Positions 52,285 through 60,835 of a stretch of DNA of 64,000 bases are shown here, piece by piece. The notes below the pieces were generated by a model. It ran no database searches, was not told the origin of the DNA, and saw nothing but the letters and a program-made list of their open reading frames with translations. This stretch comes from Lacibacter sediminis (GTDB lineage Bacteria > Bacteroidota > Bacteroidia > Chitinophagales > Chitinophagaceae), in contig NZ_CP060007.1 in the NCBI RefSeq assembly GCF_014168535.1, positions 3,472,001-3,536,000 on the forward strand, written 5' to 3'. Position 1 is the stretch's first letter; each line of letters opens with the position of its first letter. A program made the translations under genes and the position numbers.

Positions 52285-53052
52285 TTAAAGATCCTTACGT
52301 TGAAATTTTTTCATGGATAACCACACCGGAACAATGGCCCATACAAACAATACCAGTCCCGAGAGCAACATGCCACTTGCACTGCCAAAGAATTCACTGA
52401 ACACTGCACCGGTATAACCCATGAGTGCAGAAATATCAAGCTTTAATAAGATCAAAATTCTTGAGAGATCAACCGGGTTGAGCATACTTAATGCAATCAT
52501 TGGTTTCTCCAATGGATAATCACTGAAACGGAAGAGTAGCATCAGCACAATTGCATCATAGATCAATGTGAAAAAGAACCATAGCAATACAGATACACCA
52601 ATCCCTTTTGCTTTATCTCTTGTTATAACTGATGCGAGCAATGCAATTCCGGTAAAGATCAATGTTTGAAAAACGCCTGAAAGCAATAGTGTAAAACCGG
52701 TACTTGTACCATCGCAGATCAACACAGGAATACCCACGCCAACCAAAAATGCAAGCACAAGCGATAAGGACAAACCTGCATAGATACTCAACCACAAACT
52801 TTTTCGCTTTAACGGTTGTGCGACCAGCAACTCAATAAACTCCGATGAATTATAAACATAAATGGTAGAAAAAATAATACTCACCAACGGAATAAAAATG
52901 AGTACCAGGTTCATGAGGCTCATGATACCCTTCGTAGCATTTTCATCCATATTAAAAATCCCGAACGACATGGCCAGCAAGAAAAAAGTATACGCCATGA
53001 TGATCCTGTTACGGATAAGATCGAGTAATACATGTTTAACAATGGTTCTCAT
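52285..53052 (-). CDS. nosY: NosY-type ABC transporter permease
   Basis: 255 aa with about six hydrophobic helices; starts MRTIVKHVLLDLIRNRIIMAYTFF and includes LVAQPLKRKSLWLSIYAG, the ABC-2 type pattern. Pairs with NosF 7 bp upstream and NosD; the complex is needed for copper-sulfur supply to the CuZ site of nitrous oxide reductase. Confidence 0.88.
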   Translation of the reverse strand: MRTIVKHVLLDLIRNRIIMAYTFFLLAMSFGIFNMDENATKGIMSLMNLVLIFIPLVSIIFSTIYVYNSSEFIELLVAQPLKRKSLWLSIYAGLSLSLVLAFLVGVGIPVLICDGTSTGFTLLLSGVFQTLIFTGIALLASVITRDKAKGIGVSVLLWFFFTLIYDAIVLMLLFRFSDYPLEKPMIALSMLNPVDLSRILILLKLDISALMGYTGAVFSEFFGSASGMLLSGLVLFVWAIVPVWLSMKKFQRKDL

Positions 53053-53059
53053 AGTCTCG

Positions 53060-53758
53060 TTATTTCATGATTTGTGCAAAGGCCTTGGCTAATTTCATTT
53101 CACCTGTATCTTCCTGTAATTGTTCAAGCGATTTATGAAACTGTAATTTGCCATCCTGCATATAAATAATTTCACTCACCACATCATCAAGCTCGCTTAA
53201 TATGTGCGATGTAATGAGAATGAGTTTCCCTTTTTGTTTTTCCCTGATGATCTTTTGTTTCAGTACTTCCGATGCCACAGGATCAAGACCTGCAGTTGGT
53301 TCGTCAAGGATCAACACATCGGGGTTGAATAAGAATGCAAGCGCTGCACTTACTTTTTGTCTTGTGCCTCCACTGAGTGTCCGCATTTTTTTCTGCATCA
53401 TTTCGTTTAATCCAAATTCACTGATAAGTTCTTCATCTGTTGCTGCTGGATTTTTGCGAATGTCACGCATCATCGTAAATACCTGGGCAATGGTCATGTT
53501 ATCTGGATAGCGACCGATCTGCGGCATATATCCTATGCGTTCACGATACATCCAGTTGTGCAGAATATTATGTTGATCGAACGTGATAAAGCCACTATCG
53601 GGCACCACCATTCCGAGAATTGATTTGATTAATGTTGTTTTACCACTGCCGTTAGGACCGATCAACGCAATGGTTTGCCCACGGTTGCAGGTGACACTCA
53701 CATTGTCGAGCGCTTTTAATTTGCCGAATGTTTTTGTAACGTTACTGGCGATGATCAT
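53060..53758 (-). CDS. nosF: NosF-type ABC ATPase
   Basis: 232 aa. Walker A GPNGSGKT (~33-40), signature LSGGTRQK, Walker B VLILDEPTAGLDP, and the NosF-like start MIIASNVTKTFGKLKALDNVSV. The 7-bp gap to nosY and 3-bp gap after nosD indicate an operon. Confidence 0.9.
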   Translation of the reverse strand: MIIASNVTKTFGKLKALDNVSVTCNRGQTIALIGPNGSGKTTLIKSILGMVVPDSGFITFDQHNILHNWMYRERIGYMPQIGRYPDNMTIAQVFTMMRDIRKNPAATDEELISEFGLNEMMQKKMRTLSGGTRQKVSAALAFLFNPDVLILDEPTAGLDPVASEVLKQKIIREKQKGKLILITSHILSELDDVVSEIIYMQDGKLQFHKSLEQLQEDTGEMKLAKAFAQIMK

Positions 53759-53761
53759 GGC

Positions 53762-54994
53762 TTAGAATTTAATTGGTTTCATCAGGGGTTCATCATCTTT
53801 TAATTCAACAGGTGTAATTACAGGCAACATTTTTTCCGCTTTATCCAACAGCCCAACAATAAAACTGCGGTAAAGCATCATACTGGAGTTGTTTTGTTCG
53901 CTGATCATCGAGAACATACTTACGGGGCGGTAAGGCACATCGCCAATACCATTACGGTTAAGATCATAGCCTTCGTATTTATCCCAGTAGTTCTTGAAAA
54001 ATTTATTCAGCATCAATTCGCCGTTGGTAGCTACATCAAAAGAATTTGTTCGGAAATTATTATGCATGATATTATTCTCCATACAGCTCGCTTGTATCTT
54101 CAATGCCCATCCGTTATTTTCAAATGAATTTTTGATCAGGTCGATGCGGTTACTTCCTTCCATCATCACTCCCACTGTGTTGCGTTTGAACATATTTCCT
54201 TCCACATGGCTATCTGTAATATCTTTCATTAAAATACCATAGGCAGCCGTTCCCCAGTTATCAGCAAATGTGTTGTGATACATTTTAATTCCCTTGGAAT
54301 ACATCACTGCTACGCCTGCGCCATTATCAGTAAACCTGTTCGATATATATGAATTGGTATTGGAAAACATAAAGTGCAAACCATACCTCACATTTTTTGT
54401 ACTGTTGTTCTGTTTGATGGTAGAGTTAGTAACAAACTCGAAATAGATACCATCACGATGACCGGTAACGTAATTGTTACTGATCTGCATACTGTCACTC
54501 TTCCAGCAATGAATACCGTTGCCGGAAGAAATTTCATCTTTCGCATCAGAGCTCAACTTATTACCTGTAATGATACAGGCTGTTGCATGTTGCGAGTAAA
54601 TACCAAAATAGCTGTTTTGAAATTGATTGTTTCGTATAATCACCCGACGGCTTTCCGCTATACGCAAAGCAGCAATATCATTATAACTGCTGCGGCCTGC
54701 ATTACGAAACATAAACCCTTCCACCACAACGCCATCTGCATTAATGGTAATGATCTCATATTTCCGTTCTCCATCAAGCACAGGGAAATTTATACCAAAC
54801 AGTACTAATTTTTTGTTGATACTGATCTGCCCTTCTTTGTATACGCCAGCAAATACCATTACTGTATCGCCATCAACAGCCTGTTGCAGCGCTTGCTTAA
54901 CAGAACGGAATTGCTGTGTTGTACCTACACGTAATGTGCGGGCTGAAACAGATGATAGGAAACAAAAAAACAATATGCCGGTGAGTAATTTCAT
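53762..54994 (-). CDS. nosD: Nitrous oxide reductase maturation protein NosD
   Basis: 410 aa. Start chosen at the ATG overlapping the NosL stop (TAATG; 54994) giving MKLLTGILFFCFLSS. Signal peptide, then right-handed parallel beta-helix repeats (GIHCWKSDSMQISNNYVTGHRDGIYFEF, NRIDLIKNSFEN) of the NosD/CASH type. Periplasmic, works with NosF/NosY in CuZ maturation. Confidence 0.92.
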   Translation of the reverse strand: MKLLTGILFFCFLSSVSARTLRVGTTQQFRSVKQALQQAVDGDTVMVFAGVYKEGQISINKKLVLFGINFPVLDGERKYEIITINADGVVVEGFMFRNAGRSSYNDIAALRIAESRRVIIRNNQFQNSYFGIYSQHATACIITGNKLSSDAKDEISSGNGIHCWKSDSMQISNNYVTGHRDGIYFEFVTNSTIKQNNSTKNVRYGLHFMFSNTNSYISNRFTDNGAGVAVMYSKGIKMYHNTFADNWGTAAYGILMKDITDSHVEGNMFKRNTVGVMMEGSNRIDLIKNSFENNGWALKIQASCMENNIMHNNFRTNSFDVATNGELMLNKFFKNYWDKYEGYDLNRNGIGDVPYRPVSMFSMISEQNNSSMMLYRSFIVGLLDKAEKMLPVITPVELKDDEPLMKPIKF

Positions 54995-55995
54995 TATTGA
55001 ATAAGTTCTTTCCAATTAACAGGCACTCCCTTGAGATCCTGTTGAAATTTTTTCATGCTGTCGGCAACTGCAAATGCAGCTACATTACCACCCATCGGAC
55101 TGCGTAACTGATCACCCTGCAACAGAAAACTTTCTTCCGCTTTTACCAGTTTTCCTTTTTCAGCAAAATCAACCAGGTAAACAGAAGCAATTTCAGTTGA
55201 AGGCACAGTACCTGACTTGATAAATGATACAACACAATGCACATCATCAAACTTGTACACTTTATTTTTATTCGTGATCACTTCAGCACCAAAACGCTGA
55301 TCGCTGATCACCATCCTACAAAAATGACAGGCATCTTTTCCAAAAGCGATGGGCTGTGGTCCACTTGAACATCCCTGCATGGTTAACATCAGCAACAAAG
55401 AACCTGCTGCTGCAATATTTTTTGGCTTTACTTTCCACTCACGGTAAGCGAGTATTACAAGAATGAGTCCCACGCTAAGAAAAATATATCCTCCCACATC
55501 AGGAAAAGAATAAGCGCCAAAATTCAATAACTGTTTAAAGCCAATTAGTGGTGGTTGATAAGCCATTCCCGGTACAATGATGGCTGCAGCAGGATCAAGG
55601 TTATGACCGTAGTTGTATTCCCACCTGTAAAAATCAAACATGGCAATTACACCAAAGGCAATATAAAGTGCAGTCCACGTATAAAAGAACCAACGGCGGT
55701 TTACTAAAAATGTAAGCATGCCAAACAGTGCAAACGCTCCAATGAGATAGGGCAATATGGTAAACTCAACAAAATCTTCGGTGCGTAGTCTACGCATACC
55801 AATATAATGATTCAATCCGCTGATCACATCAACATCACCTGCCAGTTTATTCGCATGGATCTTTAATACAAGCCCTTCAGGATACTGCGGGGCAGTAAGA
55901 TCAATGCGCCACATGGGCACAAAAATGACAACGAATAAAGCAATGCCGCAAATGAGCGATAACATCCTTGCAATTGGTGATAATGGCCTATTCAT
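54994..55995 (-). CDS. nosL: Membrane protein fused to NosL copper chaperone
   Basis: 333 aa. Residues 1-~185 are a membrane domain with ~4-5 helices containing IDLTAPQYPEGLVLKIHANK and LNHYIGMRRL. Residues ~195-333 are NosL: a hydrophobic stretch ending LTMQGC209SSG, which looks like an intact lipoprotein signal, then the copper motif DACHFCRM (Cys223, Cys226, Met228) and KFDDVHCVVSFI. NosL delivers Cu(I) to NosZ. The two halves are usually separate genes in related clusters (recollection). Confidence 0.88.
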   Translation of the reverse strand: MNRPLSPIARMLSLICGIALFVVIFVPMWRIDLTAPQYPEGLVLKIHANKLAGDVDVISGLNHYIGMRRLRTEDFVEFTILPYLIGAFALFGMLTFLVNRRWFFYTWTALYIAFGVIAMFDFYRWEYNYGHNLDPAAAIIVPGMAYQPPLIGFKQLLNFGAYSFPDVGGYIFLSVGLILVILAYREWKVKPKNIAAAGSLLLMLTMQGCSSGPQPIAFGKDACHFCRMVISDQRFGAEVITNKNKVYKFDDVHCVVSFIKSGTVPSTEIASVYLVDFAEKGKLVKAEESFLLQGDQLRSPMGGNVAAFAVADSMKKFQQDLKGVPVNWKELIQ

Positions 55996-56020
55996 TGATC
56001 TGATTTTTTGTTCAAAAAGA

Positions 56021-56059
56021 AACAGGCCTGTTTTACCTGTATGGCAGCACAGGCCTGTT
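56021..56059 (-). other. Hairpin between nosZ and nosL
   Basis: AACAGGCCTG / CAGGCCTGTT arms with a 19-nt loop; each arm contains AGGCCT. On the minus strand it is followed by TTTCTTTTTG. Intra-operon: may terminate part of the transcripts or protect the nosZ 3' end. Confidence 0.6.
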
Positions 56060-56080
56060 ATTGATAATTATCCTCAACTT

Positions 56081-58072
56081 TTATTTGCTCGCTGGCTTTT
56101 CTGCAGCGTCAGCACCTTTCTTACCTAAACTGAATGACAGTGGCACATTACTTCCTGCTGGCGATACACGAAGGTAGCCTTGCATTTCCTGGTGCAATGC
56201 ACTACAGAAATCTGTACAATAGAATGGGAATACTCCAACTTTTTCCGGCACCCATTTTAATGTTTGTGTTTCACCAGGCATAATGAGCAACTCTGCATTC
56301 AATGCACCTTTAATGGCAAAACCATGTGGTACATCCCAATCCTGCTCAAGGTTAGTTACGTGGAAATATACTTCATCACCCAGCTTAACACCTTCTATAT
56401 TATCGGGTGCAAAGTGTGAACGGATCGATGTCATGTACACATGAATTTTATTTCCTTCACGCACTACTTTTGATTCTTTTTCACCTTTTGCTGCATATGG
56501 ATGCTGGTTCTCATCAATCTTAAAAATTTTCACACTTTTGTCTTTGATCAACGATGCCGGCATTGAACCTGCATAGTGTGGTTCACCAATAGTTGGGAAA
56601 TCGAGGATGAGTTGCATTTTATCGCCACTTATATCAAATATTTGAGCACTTTGTGTTAACTCAGGTCCTGTTGGCAGATAACGGTCTTTTGTGATCTTGT
56701 TATAAGCCACCACATATTTACCCCAAGGCTTTCTTGTATCGCCACCTGGAATTGAAAGGTGACCAATAGAATAATAAGTAGGTACACGATCAAGTACTTC
56801 CAGGCTTTTTACATTCCACTTTACAATTTCACTGCTCACAAAGAATGAAGTGTAAGCATTGCCTTTGTCATCAAACTCTGTATGTAATGGTCCGAGACCT
56901 GGCTTTTTTACTTCACCATGTAACGCTGCTTCGTATTTAATTACAGGAATGCCACCGTATTCACCATCGTAAGTTTTATCAGCAATTGCTTTCTGAATTT
57001 TTGTGAAAGAGAACACAGGAATGATAGCAGCCAGTTTACCACTACCTACAATGTATTCACCTGTTGGATCTGTATCACAACCATGTGGTGATTTAGGACA
57101 AGGAATGAAATAACAGATATCTTTCAATATTGCAGGATCAAGCACAGTTACTTCTGTTCTGATCTCATGCTTGGCTGAATGTGTTTTTTCATCCCATGTA
57201 TTATGCGCATAACGCACTTGTTTTTTTACACCCTTACCCGCTTTCAGATACTCTTCTGCTTTTTTCCAGTTTACAGCAAGAATAAAGTCTTTATCACGTT
57301 GTGATGCATTTACTTCTAATAAGGTATTTGCCTGCTCACTATTGTAACAACTAAAGAAGAACCAACCATGGCTGGGTCCTTTACCTGCACGACTCAGATC
57401 AAAGTTTACACCTGGTAATAATAACTGGAACGCAATATCCATTTCACCATGTTCTTTACCAATACTGATGAAACTGATCACACCTTTAAAATTGTCTTTG
57501 TATGATTCAATAGGCACATCCTGGTTATCGCCAACAGGAATACTGAAACGTGTACCTGCTACGAGATACTCTGAATTCTCCGTAATAAATGGAGATGAGT
57601 GATTACCTGCGCTGTTCGGTATTTCAATGATCTCGGCTGTGCGGAAAGTTTTGTTATCGATCCTTGCAACACGAGGTGTGTTGTTACCGTTACCAAACGT
57701 CCAGCGTCCATCAATTTCACCATTTGTTTGAGAGAATGAAACGTGATGAAGATCATCCCATGGAACAAAACCATTTGAGGTCATCAACATAGGTTTTGAT
57801 TCTTCGCTGTAACCGTATCCTTTTTCAGGATCAACAGAGAATACAGGAATCACACGAAACAAACGGCCGCTGGGCAAACCATACACACTCATTTGCCCGC
57901 TGAAACCACCGGAAACAAAATTGTAAAATTCATCGTACTTACCGGGAGCAACATACGCTTTTTCAGCAGAGCCACCGGCAGCAGCATTAGAAGCGCCTTT
58001 GGGTTTACATGACATCCATTGCAAAGCAACTAAAGCAAGCAGGATCGTCAACATTCTTTTAGAGCTGTTCAT
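56081..58072 (-). CDS. nosZ: Sec-type (clade II) nitrous oxide reductase
   Basis: 663 aa. Reduces N2O to N2. The signal is a Sec/lipoprotein-type peptide (MNSSKRMLTILLALVALQWMSC) with no twin-arginine motif, the mark of clade II. CuZ region: DDLHHVSFSQTNG, GPLHTEFDDKGNAYTSFF, GEPHYAGS, SKSPHGCDTDPTGE-like (CPKSPHGCD). CuA region at the C-terminus: NLEQDWDVPHGF and FYCTDFCSALHQEM with Cys619, Cys623, His627 and Met630. Second gene after a cytochrome c, 44 bp apart. Confidence 0.96.
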   Translation of the reverse strand: MNSSKRMLTILLALVALQWMSCKPKGASNAAAGGSAEKAYVAPGKYDEFYNFVSGGFSGQMSVYGLPSGRLFRVIPVFSVDPEKGYGYSEESKPMLMTSNGFVPWDDLHHVSFSQTNGEIDGRWTFGNGNNTPRVARIDNKTFRTAEIIEIPNSAGNHSSPFITENSEYLVAGTRFSIPVGDNQDVPIESYKDNFKGVISFISIGKEHGEMDIAFQLLLPGVNFDLSRAGKGPSHGWFFFSCYNSEQANTLLEVNASQRDKDFILAVNWKKAEEYLKAGKGVKKQVRYAHNTWDEKTHSAKHEIRTEVTVLDPAILKDICYFIPCPKSPHGCDTDPTGEYIVGSGKLAAIIPVFSFTKIQKAIADKTYDGEYGGIPVIKYEAALHGEVKKPGLGPLHTEFDDKGNAYTSFFVSSEIVKWNVKSLEVLDRVPTYYSIGHLSIPGGDTRKPWGKYVVAYNKITKDRYLPTGPELTQSAQIFDISGDKMQLILDFPTIGEPHYAGSMPASLIKDKSVKIFKIDENQHPYAAKGEKESKVVREGNKIHVYMTSIRSHFAPDNIEGVKLGDEVYFHVTNLEQDWDVPHGFAIKGALNAELLIMPGETQTLKWVPEKVGVFPFYCTDFCSALHQEMQGYLRVSPAGSNVPLSFSLGKKGADAAEKPASK

Positions 58073-58116
58073 ATTAATTGTATTAAGAGTTATTAGTAAG
58101 TCCTGGAATTGGCTGG

Positions 58117-58593
58117 TTATTTAACACCATCATTCTTACGCATGAATTCATACACATGTCTTGCGTCGTCGTCGGTTAAATTTTGGTTAGGCATACGAAC
58201 AAGGCACAGCTCCAATTGAGCCATCGCTTTCGGATCCTTATTAAGCATTTCATCTACGTTAGTCACGAAGTTCATGATCCACTCAGGTTTGTGACGTGTT
58301 GTTACACCTTTCCAACCTGGTCCCACCAGTTTTTCATCGGTCAGTTTATGGCAGCTTCCGCATTTAACATCATATACCTTCAAACCAGCTTCCGCCATTA
58401 CTTTATCCAGTTCAGGCTTTACATCTACATTGGTAAACTTACCGGCACCCCTTTCAGGATCGTAAGATGGGTTACCATTATCAGTAGTTGTTTTTGTGGT
58501 TGATTCTGTGCCTGATGTTTTATCAGATGATGTTTCATTATTACAAGCGTATACAAAACCTAGAAAACTAAAGACGATGAGCATTTTTTTCAT
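58117..58593 (-). CDS. c-type cytochrome lipoprotein, nos-associated
   Basis: 158 aa. Lipobox VYAC (Cys17), a Ser/Thr-rich linker, then a monohaem cytochrome c domain with CGSCH (Cys78, Cys81, His82), GPGWKGV and a likely axial Met134 in LVRMPNQNL. Probably donates electrons to NosZ. First gene of the nos unit; promoter at 58631-58659. Confidence 0.9.
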   Translation of the reverse strand: MKKMLIVFSFLGFVYACNNETSSDKTSGTESTTKTTTDNGNPSYDPERGAGKFTNVDVKPELDKVMAEAGLKVYDVKCGSCHKLTDEKLVGPGWKGVTTRHKPEWIMNFVTNVDEMLNKDPKAMAQLELCLVRMPNQNLTDDDARHVYEFMRKNDGVK

Positions 58594-58630
58594 GAGCTTA
58601 TTTTTTAAGTTGGCAGATAATATAACAGGG

Positions 58631-58659
58631 CAAGATTACTATCACTTGAAACAGAACAA
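58631..58659 (-). promoter_or_regulatory. Predicted nos-unit promoter
   Basis: Minus strand reads TTG (58657-58659), 18 bp, then TAATCTTG (58631-58638, one mismatch from TAnnTTTG). The Crp/Fnr box at 58662-58673 lies just upstream of the -33, at about -42 from the estimated start site. Confidence 0.5.
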
Positions 58660-58661
58660 TA

Positions 58662-58751
58662 TGATTACAGTCATAAAAGAAACTGACTGATTACAATCAG
58701 TTAAAAGCAGGTGCTTTAAATTGAATGCTGCTGAAAAACTGACCAAAATCA
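58662..58751. promoter_or_regulatory. Three Crp/Fnr-type boxes (TGAT-N4-ATCA family)
   Basis: Box 1 TGAT-TACA-GTCA (58662-58673), box 2 TGAT-TACA-ATCA (58688-58699, perfect half-sites), box 3 TGAC-CAAA-ATCA (58740-58751). They lie between cytochrome c/nosZ and the Crp/Fnr gene. The regulator recognition helix RVETVIR contains the Glu-x3-Arg pattern that reads TGA half-sites. Confidence 0.65.
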
Positions 58752-58811
58752 GTTTAATGTTTGCCATTTATCAGAAGCAGAACATTACCTGCGTAGTATT
58801 TTGCAGCCATT

Positions 58812-59426
58812 ATGCAGGCAACTACTATCGGTATTATTGATCTGGATCTGCTCCTTGCGTGGGGCGCAACCTTTCACAACCTTGACAAAGGACAGGTACT
58901 TTTTTGTGAAGATGATCCTGCACATTTCTATTACCAGGTAGTGGAAGGAAGGATTAAAATGTGTAACTGTAACGAAGAAGGAAAAGAATTTATACAAGGG
59001 ATGTTTGAAGCAGGTGAAAGCTTTGGCGAACCTCCTTTGTTTGATGGCGGCGTTTATCCTGCCAGTGCAGAAGCCGACGAAGCATCAGTCGTTATTCGTT
59101 TACGAAAAGAAAATTTCCTGCAACTGCTGAAAGAAAACTTCGATATCCATTTTGGTTTTACACAAACACTTGCACGCAGGCTTCGTTTTAAATCATTGAT
59201 CTCAAAAGAAATTTCATCATATGGTCCCATGCATCGTGTAAGCACGTTGTTGCAGGAGTATAAAAGAAGTAAAGGCATTGCGGATAATGAATTACTAAAA
59301 ATAGAACTCACACGCCAGCAGATAGCCGATATGACAGGCTTACGGGTTGAGACAGTTATCCGTTCCATTCGTGAACTGGAACGAAATGGTCATTTAAAAA
59401 TTGAACGGGGCAAAGTGTATTGCTGA
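58812..59426 (+). CDS. Crp/Fnr family transcription regulator (nos-linked)
   Basis: 204 aa. N-terminal cNMP-binding-like beta barrel (~15-125; FCEDDPAHFYYQVVEGRIKM), dimerisation helix, then an HTH (~170-204) with LTRQQIADMTGLRVETVIRSIRELERNGHLKIE. Glu and Arg in RVETVIR match CRP/FNR contacts. No Cys cluster at the N-terminus, so not an FeS FNR; likely a DNR/Nnr-type NO or redox sensor by context (inference). Divergent from the nos unit. Confidence 0.9.
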   Translation: MQATTIGIIDLDLLLAWGATFHNLDKGQVLFCEDDPAHFYYQVVEGRIKMCNCNEEGKEFIQGMFEAGESFGEPPLFDGGVYPASAEADEASVVIRLRKENFLQLLKENFDIHFGFTQTLARRLRFKSLISKEISSYGPMHRVSTLLQEYKRSKGIADNELLKIELTRQQIADMTGLRVETVIRSIRELERNGHLKIERGKVYC

Positions 59427-59490
59427 TATGAGCAAACGCATATTCCTGTATCAAATAAACAATTCACTTTGAGAAAACTTTCGCTGTAAT

Positions 59491-60741
59491 ATGACTTTCA
59501 CACAACTATGGGCCAAACGGGCTTTCTTCAATTTTACATTACTGGCATTGGCAGGTGTATTACTGCGGTATAAAATTCTTTTCCCTTTACCACTGGTTGA
59601 TCAAAAGCATTTATTGCACGCACATTCACATTTTGCATTTGCCGGTTGGGTATCGCTGGCCTTGTTCATTGGTATCATTCACCTGTTAAAACCAAACGAA
59701 CAGCAGCAAAAGCAATTCAACAAAATATTATGGGCGCAACAGATCAGCAGTTATGGTATGTTGTGCACCTTTCCTTTCATGGGTTATGCTGCTCCTTCTA
59801 TTTTCTTCTCTACCCTATCAATACTTGTTTCATTCTGGTTTGCAATGGTTGCGTGGAAAATGATCAGCAGCAACGCACAATTAAGTTTCGAAAAGAAATG
59901 GTTGTACACTGCCTTGATCAGTAATATTATTTCAGCAGCCGGCACATTTACGCTTGCTTATTTAATGGCTAATAAGATCATAAACCAGGACCTCTATTTT
60001 GGCTCGGTTTACTTTTATCTCCACTTTCAATATAATGGGTGGTTCCTGTTTAGCATTTTTGCTTTGTTCTTTTCGCAGATGAAAGAACGGATGCTGCCAC
60101 AACACATACGCTTAACGAATCTTTTCTTTTACCTGCTGTTGCTTACACTTATTCCTGCATGGTTCTTATCCATGTTATGGATGCGTGTACCTGGCTGGAT
60201 GAGTACGTCAGGTGCAATTGCAGCAGTAATGCAGGTCATTGCACTTTCAATTTTTATCCGATTATTAATACTAATGAGGCAGCAATTTCGACTTGTGTTT
60301 CATCCACCTGTTCATCTTTTATGGCTAATTGCAGTTGTGGCTTTTTCACTTAAAATAATCATGCAGGGTTTTTCTGCTATACCTGCACTCAACCAATACG
60401 CCTTTGGCATTCGTCCGATTATTATTGGATTTCTTCATCTTGTTTTGCTTGGCTTTGTGAGCATATTCATTATTGGCTACCTGTTGCAAAACCGTTTGGT
60501 TTATTTGCCAACAAAACTTTCCTTTGGCGGTTTATGGCTTTTTGTAGTAGCCATGTTTCTGAATGAACTTGTGCTTATGAGTCAGGGCTTAGCTGCAATT
60601 TTCTATAAACCCTTTCCCTTTAACAATGAATTGTTACTTGTTGCAGCATGCGGCATGTTCACAGGTTTGCTGTTGTTTTACCGGGAACAAACAAGCAAGT
60701 ACGCTTCTCTGCAACCTGGCACACAAGTGATCAGCAGTTAA
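59491..60741 (+). CDS. Polytopic membrane protein with HxHxH motif, nos-linked
   Basis: 416 aa, about 11-12 hydrophobic segments. The first loop carries a histidine cluster, KHLLHAHSHFAFAGW (His40, 43, 45, 47), and a second conserved-looking site YLHFQYNGWFLFS (~178). This recalls haem-copper oxidase subunit I or NnrS-like proteins, but I could not assign it. It lies 64 bp after the Crp/Fnr gene, so it is probably controlled with nos. No function is assigned. Confidence 0.7.
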   Translation: MTFTQLWAKRAFFNFTLLALAGVLLRYKILFPLPLVDQKHLLHAHSHFAFAGWVSLALFIGIIHLLKPNEQQQKQFNKILWAQQISSYGMLCTFPFMGYAAPSIFFSTLSILVSFWFAMVAWKMISSNAQLSFEKKWLYTALISNIISAAGTFTLAYLMANKIINQDLYFGSVYFYLHFQYNGWFLFSIFALFFSQMKERMLPQHIRLTNLFFYLLLLTLIPAWFLSMLWMRVPGWMSTSGAIAAVMQVIALSIFIRLLILMRQQFRLVFHPPVHLLWLIAVVAFSLKIIMQGFSAIPALNQYAFGIRPIIIGFLHLVLLGFVSIFIIGYLLQNRLVYLPTKLSFGGLWLFVVAMFLNELVLMSQGLAAIFYKPFPFNNELLLVAACGMFTGLLLFYREQTSKYASLQPGTQVISS

Positions 60742-60763
60742 ACTCATAATAACGTAAATAAAA

Positions 60764-60787
60764 AACCCGGGCAGGAATACCCGGGTT
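60764..60787 (-). terminator. Terminator after the 261-aa lipoprotein gene
   Basis: AACCCGGG-N8-CCCGGGTT hairpin, with TTTTTATTTACG on the minus strand. Between convergent genes. Confidence 0.82.
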
Positions 60788-60835
60788 GAGACCAACTACT
60801 GTATGATTAAAAACTACTGTTATTATCTTGTACAA

